Positions 1-7,900 of a DNA stretch of 13,233 nucleotides are shown here, piece by piece. The stretch lies in NCBI GenBank assembly GCA_040389305.1, contig JAZKAD010000022.1:1-13233 (forward strand), read 5' to 3'. How positions within the stretch are numbered: the stretch's first letter is position 1; every line of letters begins with the position of its first letter. A model generated the notes under the pieces. That model saw only the letters and a list, made by a program, of their open reading frames with translations. It did no database searches and was not told where the DNA came from. This stretch comes from JAZKAD01 sp040389305. Lineage in GTDB: Bacteria; Pseudomonadota; Alphaproteobacteria; Rickettsiales; Rickettsiaceae. Both the position numbers and the translations under genes were made by a program.

Positions 1-2
1 GT

Positions 3-261
3 AGGGTCAAATGATACCTCTTCAACATTTGAGAACTTTGCAATGCTAATGGCATAATTACACCCAAAAACTGGGATTTGTGGGTTTTTGGAGAGGTGGT
101 GAATCTATATGCGACAGAGCCATTCTTTCTGCTTCAGATATATTTCCTTTTGCATCAAAAAATAAAAGACGCCTACTCCTTACAATAAAAAGTCCCTGTA
201 GAGAATTATCATCTTATTCAGGTAAGAGAGAGGATGTATCCGAGGGCTATAAAAGAGTGGA
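3..261 (-). pseudogene. Possible frameshifted gene remnant, unidentified
   Basis: Read on the minus strand, positions 213 down to 61 give a 51-codon open stretch (with GLFIVRSRRLLFFDAKGN and ISEAERMALSHIDSPPLQ in it) that ends at a TAA at 58-60. Removing one T from a run of five T (plus-strand AAAAA at 66-70) would carry the reading on as SFGCNYAISIAKFSNVEEV to the window edge. A second one-base shift near 205-215 would join it upstream to a stretch reading IHPLSYLNK. The composition looks like real protein, and the breaks are single-base slips, which suggests a decayed gene or sequencing errors. I do not recognise the family. The 5' end is undefined and runs under the hipB promoter; the 3' end is outside the window. 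Chance open frames remain possible. Confidence 0.33.
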
Positions 262-300
262 TTGACTTTTACTCTAATAGTTAGTATAATATCTGTTATA
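262..300 (+). promoter_or_regulatory. Promoter of hipBA with overlapping palindrome
   Basis: TTGACT (262-267) and TATAAT (285-290) are separated by exactly 17 bases, a near-consensus sigma70 promoter. Transcription would begin near 297, leaving a leader of only about 12 bases before the first hipB ATG. A small perfect inverted repeat, TATAA-N6-TTATA (285-300), covers the -10 box and start point. It resembles in layout the half-site palindromes bound by HipB-type repressors, so autorepression by HipB or HipBA is a reasonable inference. Confidence 0.65.
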
Positions 301-308
301 AAGAACTT

Positions 309-632
309 ATGACTACAGAAGATATTATGATATCAGTTAATATGATGACCCTTCAAGGTATGCAAAAGGTAATAGCTGGGCAAGCTCGCGCCTTAAGACT
401 TGAACTCAATTTAAGCCAGCAGACGTTATCAGCAAAATCTGGGGTCAGTTATGGTTCTTTAAAAAAATTTGAACAAACTGGACAAATATCTTTGGAATCA
501 TTGCTTAAACTAGCTGTAGTACTAGGAGTTATGGATGATTTTAAGATGCTATTTGCGCATACTCCTCTTGCGTCAGCATTATCCCTTGATGAATTAATCG
601 AATCCGATAAAAGAAAACGAGGTAGAAAATAA
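309..632 (+). CDS. hipB: HipB-like antitoxin, XRE-family DNA-binding protein
   Basis: This 107-residue protein carries an XRE/Cro-type helix-turn-helix at about residues 24-75: it begins GQARALRLELNLSQQTLSAKSG and continues through LKKFEQTG to LESLLKLAVVLGV. The tail is basic (KRKRGRK). It sits directly upstream of hipA on the same strand with 26 bases between, the normal HipB-HipA order. In this family the antitoxin binds the toxin kinase and represses the shared promoter, and the palindrome over the -10 box fits that. The start is not certain: ATG at 309 has no clear ribosome binding site and lies close to the predicted transcript start, while in-frame ATGs at 327 and 342/345 would trim the poorly conserved N-terminus without touching the helix-turn-helix. 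Confidence 0.85.
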   Translation: MTTEDIMISVNMMTLQGMQKVIAGQARALRLELNLSQQTLSAKSGVSYGSLKKFEQTGQISLESLLKLAVVLGVMDDFKMLFAHTPLASALSLDELIESDKRKRGRK

Positions 633-658
633 GCATACAGAATCAAAATCTTGTTTAT

Positions 659-1828
659 GTGTATTATCATGGTTCAGGCACAAAGCAGCTCATGGGAAGA
701 TTGTTGCTTAAAAATAGACAAATCTTCTTTGAATATGATATGTCTTTTATCAAGATGGGCCTAGAATTATCGCCTTTTAAATTACCTCTTAAAGTAGGCA
801 TCATAGAATCAAGTGATCCTACCTTTGAGAGGTTATTTGGCGTTTTTAATGATAGCTTACCAGATGGTTGGGGACGGTTACTTCTAGACCGCAAATTGAT
901 GAATGCAGGATTTAATCCAGGAACTCTTTCGCCGCTTAACCGCCTTTGTTTTGTTGGAAATAATGGTATGGGGGCCTTGTCTTACGAACCTACAAATCAC
1001 CATGCTGCTTTAAGCAGTCCTAAGTGCTTAGATGAAATCGATATGGAAGTACAAGCAACTTTAGATGAAAACGATACTTATGTAGATGATTTGCTTATTT
1101 TAGGGGGATCTTCGGCCGGCGCTCGTCCCAAAGTTTTACTTCATATTGATGGCGAGGATTGGCTTATTAAATTTAGATCTAACCTTGATCCTAAAGATAT
1201 AAGTATTATTGAATACGCATACCATCTTATGGCTAAAGAGGCTGGTCTAATACTGCCAAAAGCAAGGCTTTTCGCTTCAAGAACTGGATTAGGTTTTTTT
1301 GGCGTTAAAAGATTTGATAGAAGTGGTGATAAGCGTATTCATACGCATACCATAGCTGGCTTACTCCACGCAGATCACCGAGAGCCCTCGCTTGATTATG
1401 AAAGCATCATGAAAGCAACTCTCTATTTAACAAAAGATATCAGACAGTGTGAGTTACAATTCAGAAATGCGGTTTTTAATGTCTTAAGTCATAATCGCGA
1501 TGATCATTCAAAGAACTTTTCATTCTTAATGGATACAGAAGGTAATTGGACTGTATCTCCAGCTTATGACTTAACCTTCTCCTCGGGTCCTACTGGCGAG
1601 CATTCTACCATGATTATGGGTGAAGGAAAAAATCCTACCAAAGAAGATTTGTTGAAACTTGCTAGCACCTGTAGCATCAAAAAAGATAAGGCTTTAGAAA
1701 TTATTCATCAGGTTTTAATTACAATTCAGAAGTGGCATGAATTTGCGAATAATACTGGAGTCTCAAGGCTACAAACTAAAAATATTGGAGACTCTTTGAG
1801 CGCGGTTCAAAAAAACGCACATCTCTGA
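659..1828 (+). CDS. hipA: HipA-like serine/threonine kinase toxin
   Basis: This 389-residue protein has the full HipA layout. The N-terminal subdomain is about residues 1-110, followed by the GGSSAGARPK loop (149-158), the lysine strand WLIKF (168-172) and KRFDR (217-221). The catalytic segment HNRDDHSKN (278-286) has the D-x3-N pair, and PAYDLT (301-306) supplies the metal-binding aspartate. HipA kinases phosphorylate translation components; E. coli HipA modifies glutamyl-tRNA synthetase, causing growth arrest. All key residues are present, so the toxin is probably active. The GTG start at 659 lacks a Shine-Dalgarno sequence. The frame stays open upstream to 626, and the codons just before it read NQNLVYV, which looks like a native first beta-strand; a non-standard start such as ATA at 635 is therefore possible. 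A group II intron lies 3 bases past the stop on the other strand. Confidence 0.92.
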   Translation: MYYHGSGTKQLMGRLLLKNRQIFFEYDMSFIKMGLELSPFKLPLKVGIIESSDPTFERLFGVFNDSLPDGWGRLLLDRKLMNAGFNPGTLSPLNRLCFVGNNGMGALSYEPTNHHAALSSPKCLDEIDMEVQATLDENDTYVDDLLILGGSSAGARPKVLLHIDGEDWLIKFRSNLDPKDISIIEYAYHLMAKEAGLILPKARLFASRTGLGFFGVKRFDRSGDKRIHTHTIAGLLHADHREPSLDYESIMKATLYLTKDIRQCELQFRNAVFNVLSHNRDDHSKNFSFLMDTEGNWTVSPAYDLTFSSGPTGEHSTMIMGEGKNPTKEDLLKLASTCSIKKDKALEIIHQVLITIQKWHEFANNTGVSRLQTKNIGDSLSAVQKNAHL

Positions 1829-1834
1829 TCGGTC

Positions 1835-1902
1835 GAGTAGCCTAGAACTTGCGTTCTAGGCGCTCACAGAACCGTGCGTAACACTCTCGCGTTACACGGC
1901 TC
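1835..1902 (-). ncRNA. Group II intron domains V and VI
   Basis: Domain V (1902 down to 1868) folds as a 7-bp lower stem GAGCCGT/ACGGTTC including the AGC catalytic triad. It has a two-base bulge GC on the 3' side, a 7-bp upper stem GTAACGC/GTGTTAC with one G-T pair, and a GAGA tetraloop. This is the textbook domain V shape. Domain VI (1865 down to 1835) is GAG, then a perfect 9-bp hairpin GCCTAGAAC-GCAA-GTTCTAGGC, then TA and CTC. The unpaired A at 1838 is 7 bases from the 3' end and is the likely branch-point adenosine. Confidence 0.92.
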
Positions 1903-3136
1903 TTCTTTCTGATAGACTTATTTTGTGCCAATGACTCAAGAGTTTTGGATACTCAGCTTTAATTTGCTGTAACCTCTTCCAGGCTTTATTCCATGTATTG
2001 TTTACCTTGCTTTTCTTCTTTATGAATCCAGCTAGATAATTGTCAATCATGTAGGCCAGTCTGTATAAGTCCGATCTGCGGTGATGTCCATAATACTCGA
2101 TCCACCCCTTGATCTGCGTATCCACTTCTTTGGCAATCTCGCGTAAACCTTCGCTGATGCGTGATTTTAGCCGCCATTGTTCCTTTATATGACTTCGAAT
2201 CTTCTTGATGGCTCCAGTACTGATTCCTGGCGTAAATACAAGTCTCTTTCCTTGACATATTCTTGGCTTAAAGTCATACCCCAAGAATGTGAACTTACGA
2301 GATAATTCATGTCCTCGCTTATCCATGTCCTTCTTGGTTCCTGTATATACTACCTTAGTCTTCTCTGGATGTAATTGAAGGTTGTATAGCTTCAGTCTAC
2401 CTTCAATTTGATTCTTCATCAAATATGCCTGTTTTTCAGTCTTGCAATGGACCACTATATCGTCTGCGTATCTTGCAAATGTTATCCAAGGAAATTTTTC
2501 GCTTATCCATTTATCAAATGCCTCATGGAGATATAGATTTGAAAATATACAACTGGCTACCCCTCCTTGAGGCGTGCCCTTTATTCTCGTTATCTCTATT
2601 CCACGCTCATCAATACCAGATGCTTTCAGAAATCTCTTGGAATATAACAGAATGACTTTATCATCTGTATAATCCTGCAATATACCCATTAGTATATCGT
2701 GATCCAGGTTGTCAAAGAACCCCTTGATATCAATCTCGAGGAGCCATTGATATCTAAAACACCTTTCCCTTGTAACCGTCACAGCGTCAATTGCACTTTT
2801 ATTCGGTCTATAAGCAAAAGAGTCTTTATGAAATGAGTCTTCTAAGATTGTTTCAAGTCTATTCTTGACTACTGTTTGCGCTATTCTTTCGGAAACAGTA
2901 GGAACCCCTAATGTGCGAAAACCTCCCTTAGCTTTGGGAATCTTCACCAAAAGCACAGGTTGTGCCATATAGCTACCCGATGACATTCTATTCCATATCT
3001 TGTAGATCTGATTGTCCAGATCTTTCTCAAAGTCTTGAATAGTCTGCCCGTCGTAACCACATGACCCGCCTGCTTTTCGAACGCTCTTCCACGCATTCAA
3101 AACTTCATCTAGAGTCACATTGTAATGTCTTGACAT
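1892..3136 (-). CDS. ltrA: Group II intron reverse transcriptase/maturase
   Basis: The 414-residue protein copies intron RNA into DNA during retrohoming and helps the intron fold and splice. Visible motifs are the fingers segment IPKAKGGFRTLGVPT (66-80), RPNKSAIDAV (110-119), the first catalytic aspartate in LEIDIKGFFDNLDH (133-146), GTPQGG (187-192) and the YADD active site (223-226). A maturase X domain with GWIEYYGHH (344-352) and RLAYMIDNYLAGF (359-371) follows. It ends soon after PKLLSHWH without an HNH endonuclease domain, so it belongs to the endonuclease-lacking lineages that prime from replication forks or single-stranded DNA. The last codons (ERRAV and stop) lie inside ribozyme domain V, so the same bases serve as coding sequence and catalytic RNA. 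ATG at 3134-3136 is preceded by AAAGGGAAG about 15 bases upstream, a rather wide spacing. Confidence 0.95.
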   Translation of the reverse strand: MSRHYNVTLDEVLNAWKSVRKAGGSCGYDGQTIQDFEKDLDNQIYKIWNRMSSGSYMAQPVLLVKIPKAKGGFRTLGVPTVSERIAQTVVKNRLETILEDSFHKDSFAYRPNKSAIDAVTVTRERCFRYQWLLEIDIKGFFDNLDHDILMGILQDYTDDKVILLYSKRFLKASGIDERGIEITRIKGTPQGGVASCIFSNLYLHEAFDKWISEKFPWITFARYADDIVVHCKTEKQAYLMKNQIEGRLKLYNLQLHPEKTKVVYTGTKKDMDKRGHELSRKFTFLGYDFKPRICQGKRLVFTPGISTGAIKKIRSHIKEQWRLKSRISEGLREIAKEVDTQIKGWIEYYGHHRRSDLYRLAYMIDNYLAGFIKKKSKVNNTWNKAWKRLQQIKAEYPKLLSHWHKISLSERRAV

Positions 3137-3640
3137 ATAGTATCTTATCTTCCCTTTAGGTTAGCCTATTAGTTGTTTAATCTTCTATGTCCCAAAAAGT
3201 AGAGTCCTTCGCTCCAGTAGCTTTCGCCGCCTTCACAGCTACTACAACTCTATCCGCCCCACTCCTTCTGGAAGAGAAGGAGTGGTTCCCAAGTTCCGAG
3301 TAATCCCCTGACTTAAGCTCGTGCCATTTCTATACCGTCTGCCGCTAACCCAGAACACACCTTACTAGTCAGCTTATATCCTAAAGAGCTTACAGAATCT
3401 TTAGTTTAGACAGAAATTCTTAAGTTTCGATACCTCATCAATGGTTCACTTACGTTCACCTTCTTAAGTCGCACGTGACGACCTTATGTCGCCTTTTCCC
3501 CAACCGCTCAAGACCATCCCCTTGAAAGAGACAGCCCCGTGGGGTCGTTTGAGACCTGCCTGTGCTGACCGATCTCGGTGGGCCCACCACCATGGATCAC
3601 TAAGCATCTAACTAATAAACGTAGTTAGTTCTTGGCGCAC
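3137..3640 (-). ncRNA. Group II intron ribozyme 5' part (domains I-III, start of IV)
   Basis: These 504 bases between the intron 5' end and the maturase start contain no gene. They are strongly structured and more GC-rich than the surroundings, for example CCCCACGGGG near 3534-3543 and the hairpin CCACTCCTTCTC-TTCC-AGAAGGAGTGG near 3259-3285. EBS1 (TGTAAG) is at 3389-3394 on the minus strand. Exact limits of domains I, II and III cannot be fixed by eye. Confidence 0.8.
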
Positions 3641-3655
3641 TGTAAGTTGTTCATA

Positions 3656-4888
3656 TTACAATTCCTTCTTCCCAGGAATATGACCAAAAGCTATTGGATC
3701 ATGCACATCCTTTTTGAGATTGGTAAGACCAATTGATATGGCATTGGCGCCATATTTTTTGTTTAGTTCATCAAGAGCTTTGGATACTTTGCTCTTCTTT
3801 TTTTGGCTAGATAGATCTATGAGAGATAATTGATTGGTTGGCTCTTCTAAGTTTGTAAGGGTGAGTGATATTTTGTTGATGATATTAATTTTGGTATTTT
3901 GAAGCAGCGAGTCAAAGCAGTGCAAAAGCGCTTTGGATAAAGTTTGACTGTCACTTGCTTGCGGAGTTTTTTGGCTTTGCTTGAGGGTGTGTTTATTTGG
4001 GCAATTTATTTGCAGCATAACTTTACCTGCGGTGAAATTTTGATACCTGAGCCTTGCTGCTGCTTTAAGAGCAAGTTGCATAGTGACTTGTCTTGCGTTT
4101 TGGATAGTTTTTTCGTCTTCGATCAAGACCTTGCTCTGGCTGATACTCGCTTTTTTGGTCTCTTGAGTTGCAAGGTCAACACCTCTGAGTAGGTAGAAAT
4201 ACCTTTGGCCAGTGATGCTTCTAAATATTCTCTCGAGATCACCTGGAGATTTTTGTTCGTATAGATCACTTACGCTACTTACGCCTTGAGTAATTAGTCT
4301 TCTCTCGGTTGAGCTACCTATTCCCGGAAGATCTTTAAGCTCGAGTTTCGATAGGGTGTTTTGGATGTCTTGGTGGTGTATTACTGTAACACCATTTGGT
4401 TTTATTATATTGCTAGCGATTTTAGCAATAAACTTGTTTGAGGCTATTCCTATTGAACAAGAAATAATATCACCGATGGTTCGTTTAAGTGAGTTTTGTA
4501 TTGTCCGGGCTATTTTGATGGCGTTATCTTCATGTTGTAGCGTACCAGTTAACCTGCATGCACCCTCGTCTATGGAAAATACATGATCTACGAGTAAATG
4601 TTTATCTATTTCAGCAAAGATAAGGTGGTGATAATGAACGTATACTTTAGGTCTTGCTTGAATGCAAATAATCTCAGGACAGAGCTTCTTAGCATTATAT
4701 ACCTTTGTTCCTGTTTTGACCCCATATTTGCGCGCATCGTAGCTTACAGCTATAGCGCTCGCCGCGTCATGTTGCATGGGCACAACGATAATGGGCTTGC
4801 CTTGCAAGTTGGTATTTAGCTGTTGCTCTATACTTGCAAAATAGCAGTCTAGGTCAAAGTATAGCCAGTTGAGTATGTCTTTTTGCAA
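3656..4888 (-). CDS. dinB: Y-family translesion DNA polymerase (DinB/Pol IV-like)
   Basis: This 410-residue protein is a low-fidelity polymerase able to copy past damaged bases. The first catalytic aspartate is in YFDLDCYFASIE (10-21), and the pair D107-E108 is in the SIDE motif. SIGIASNKFIAKIASNIIKPNG (145-166) is the conserved palm region, and KDLPGIGSSTERRL (185-198) is the helix-hairpin-helix. A little-finger domain covers about 245-350. QLSLIDL (353-359) resembles the beta-clamp binding motif, suggesting replisome access. After SIDE the usual tyrosine/aspartate-containing context is GACRLTG, a small deviation. The start is TTG at 4888: AAAAGG lies 8 bases upstream, an in-frame stop lies just above, and no ATG is suitably placed. 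Only 28 bases separate it from the traA stop, so it is probably the second gene of a traA-dinB operon. It resembles chromosomal Pol IV as well as plasmid UmuC-like enzymes; dinB is the closest label. Confidence 0.9.
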   Translation of the reverse strand: MQKDILNWLYFDLDCYFASIEQQLNTNLQGKPIIVVPMQHDAASAIAVSYDARKYGVKTGTKVYNAKKLCPEIICIQARPKVYVHYHHLIFAEIDKHLLVDHVFSIDEGACRLTGTLQHEDNAIKIARTIQNSLKRTIGDIISCSIGIASNKFIAKIASNIIKPNGVTVIHHQDIQNTLSKLELKDLPGIGSSTERRLITQGVSSVSDLYEQKSPGDLERIFRSITGQRYFYLLRGVDLATQETKKASISQSKVLIEDEKTIQNARQVTMQLALKAAARLRYQNFTAGKVMLQINCPNKHTLKQSQKTPQASDSQTLSKALLHCFDSLLQNTKINIINKISLTLTNLEEPTNQLSLIDLSSQKKKSKVSKALDELNKKYGANAISIGLTNLKKDVHDPIAFGHIPGKKEL

Positions 4889-4916
4889 ATGCTTTACCTT
4901 TTGGATCTACTTTAAT

Positions 4917-7900
4917 CTATAAGCTAGGACCATCAAAATCTTTGGACATTTCTAAAGATTTCTGATGCTCGAGCGCTCGTGTTTGTATTCGCTGTATGGA
5001 TGCACGTGGCAGGAATTCATTATGCTCATGAGTTTTAAGTAAAGTATCTAAGAATTTTACTGTGCAGTCAAAGTGCTCTCCGTTTATGGCTGCGGTATGT
5101 CCTTGATCTATTCTGGCAAGGCTTCTATCTACTTCAGAGATAACATGCGTATGATAATCATGCAAGAGACCATGATGTGATACAGCTGGATCATTTGTGC
5201 TTAAAATAACCTTCATAACCTCTTCTGGTTTTTTTAGATTTTTTTCTACTAGATAGGTAGATAATTTATGCAGGCTAGTAATTACATTATCTTGTTTATT
5301 CTGCTTAGCCTGTTTAATTGAGTTAAGTATAATATCTGAGTAATACTCAGGATATTTCAGAGAACTCTCTAGATTTATTAAAAACTCTTGCTCTTGTTTG
5401 AGTAAATCTATTATTTGCTTATGGCTATCAGCTTTCTGTTTTTCTTTAGATAGAGTGGTTAGCGTGTTATTAATATTATAAACCTCTAGAGCTTTGTCTA
5501 GGTTCGTATGTACTGTTTGGATATTTGTAGAATCTTTTAGCGTTTGAAACACTAAAGCTTCTGATTTACAACCTTCGCTCAGTAAGGTATCCGCTAGGTT
5601 AAAAGTGTCTTGGATTAGCACTCGGCGTTTAGATGCAAGTTCCCCGGATTGAAGCAAGGATTTGTTTTGACTGCCATACTCATCAATTGGTGATTTTAAA
5701 GATTCAAAGGTTTCTTTAAGTATTTTTTGTTCATTTTGGACTGCATTGTAGATTGAAGATAAACTTGCGGCTATTTCTTTTTGTTTTGTAGTCAATTGGA
5801 GCTTGGTATTTAAATATGAGGTTAGGTGATTATTACGCAGTTCTTGAAAATGTTTTTGTACTAAGGACTCATCAACGCCAACTAAAGATTTGATTGTATT
5901 GATTTTTGTTTCGTTTGTCGGAGCATAACCCCACTGCCCTGCTTCCTCAATTAATGAATGATTTTGTTCATATGCATGAATTGACTGGCTAAGAGCTTTT
6001 CTTAAATGCTCAAGTGCAAGTAATCCTTTTAAAGGATCTTTGCGGTATGCATCAACTATTTGAGCTTCTGGTAGGTTGTAGGATTGAATGTACTTTAGGT
6101 CTTCAATTTCTTGTTTGCTTAACTGATTATTTATTGGACCTACGAAGAACTGCGCGATCGTTTTAGATGAGTGCTTGTTAATGGCATTTGCGAAGGCCAT
6201 TTGGATTGGCTCTTCTCCATTTTTTTGTAAGATATCATTAAAATCCCCCTGTTGATCTGGTGACACCACTTCAACAAAAGCACCTTTGCCTTGCAACGTT
6301 TTTGTAGCGAATTCTATTGTTTTGCTTACGCTTGAGTGAAGTCCATCGTTATCTGCTGCTATGATAATCTTTTCGGCTGAAGTAGCTGGGTAGTTACTGA
6401 TATTACTTATGCCAAGCGAACATAGGACTTTAATCTGCATAGACTCATGCTGGGTAGAGGATTTTGCAAGCGCCTGCTTCACAGAAAGAGCGGTCTCGAG
6501 TCCTTCTGCAATTATAGTAATTTGACATTTAGGTGAGGCAGAAGAGAGGTCTACGCTTTTCTTATCTTGAGAGGATACTATGATACTACCTACATTCACG
6601 AATGATCCAGCAATCTTGCCGAATGATTTTTTTGGGGTATATATATCGGCTTTTGTATACAATGTTTTGTCTAACAATATTTGCTGTCCGCCAGTGATGT
6701 TATCTTGCGCGTCCCTTGCAAATACAACAATTGCTGGGTAGTATTTGCTTTGCTCACTCCCTATTATACCAGTAGTTCTGATATCTTCACTTAAATGACA
6801 GGTAATAGAGCGCTTTTCCAAATAGTGATGGGCTATGGACTTACTTCGGATTTCTTTTGATCTAGCTCTTAGTTTACTCACCATTTGCTGCTTGGCTATC
6901 TCTTCTTTCTGAAGCCTTTGTTTAGCCCCGATATGGGCTTTGGTTAGTTCGCTGTTTTGATGATCATATACTAGTTTAAGATGAGAGTTTGATCTAATAC
7001 CAGTAATTGATCTGAGATAATCTGATGCTTCCTTGAAGTCGCAAGCTTTATGTTCTTGGACTAAAGCAAAGAGATCGCCACCTGTGCTAGCGCTAAAGTC
7101 ATACCACTGGCCACTTCCCTCACCACTGATCCTCACTGCGATCTTGCCACTCCCTCCAAAGCGAAGTGTTTTTGAATTGGAAAGACGTTTATTGGGAGTT
7201 CCAAGTATCTCGTGAGCTATAAGTTCAGCTTTAAATTTTACTTCAGATTTGAAGCGCTCACGTTCTCGTGCCCATTCCTCGTTATTATAAAATCGTTCTT
7301 TTGGGGACTGCGTTGTTTTAGTTACAGAGATTTGCGCGCGTGATCTATTACCTGAAGCTGCCGCTAGTACTTCTGCGTTTGCTTCTGATGCTACTTCTAT
7401 TTTTATCATTGCCCCTTGGTCCGCTCTATACTCTTCACTACCAATACAAGAATCAAGCACAATCTCTATTTGTTCGTTTGTGATCTTAGGCTCTTCGTAG
7501 TTATAGTAACCAGCAAGCTCAAGGTGTTTATCCGCAACTTCGGTGAGTTTTTTATAAGCTAGGCTTGCTACATTAGAAACTATACTGCTTAGGACGCCTT
7601 TTTCTTGGACTTTGCGCTTTAATTGCGATCTTTTATTTAAGTCTTCCTTGGTGAAGTAATTTAGGCTGCTGCTTAGCTCATGATCGTTTGACAGTTGTTT
7701 TATAAGGTGATTAAGGTTTTGAGTAGCAGCTTTGTTTGTGTAGAGCTTAAGTTCTTTGATATTACGTGATAGCGCTACGTAACTGTTACGAAGACCAGCA
7801 AAACCATCGTGGAAGACAAATACGCTATTAATTGAAGCCCCTTGAGATTTAAAGACTGTAGTGGCATATCCGTGGCTAAAGCCTTGATATTTACTAGGGT

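Larger units (their letters stand above)
1832..3640 (-). mobile_element. Complete group II intron with encoded maturase
   Basis: The 5' end on the minus strand is GTGCGCCAAG (3640 downward), matching the conserved group II start GUGYG. Domains V and VI are recognisable at the 3' end (1835-1902), finishing in CTCGAC at 1832; the boundary could be one base off. Exon-binding site 1 is TGTAAG (3394-3389) and pairs perfectly with CTTACA (3646-3641), the last six bases of the 5' exon. Total length is about 1.8 kb, with the maturase ORF in domain IV. The intron lies between two convergent genes, 3 bases past the hipA stop and 15 bases past the dinB stop, in the transcription direction of traA-dinB, so no coding sequence is interrupted. 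It appears able to splice and move, with no visible decay. Confidence 0.93.

Noticed and set aside
80..265. Plus-strand 61-residue ORF before hipB
   Set aside because: The opposite strand reads more like protein, there is no ribosome binding site, and the frame runs through the hipB promoter.
2043..2258. 71-residue minus-strand ORF inside the intron maturase
   Set aside because: It overlaps the maturase X domain in another frame and shows no family features.
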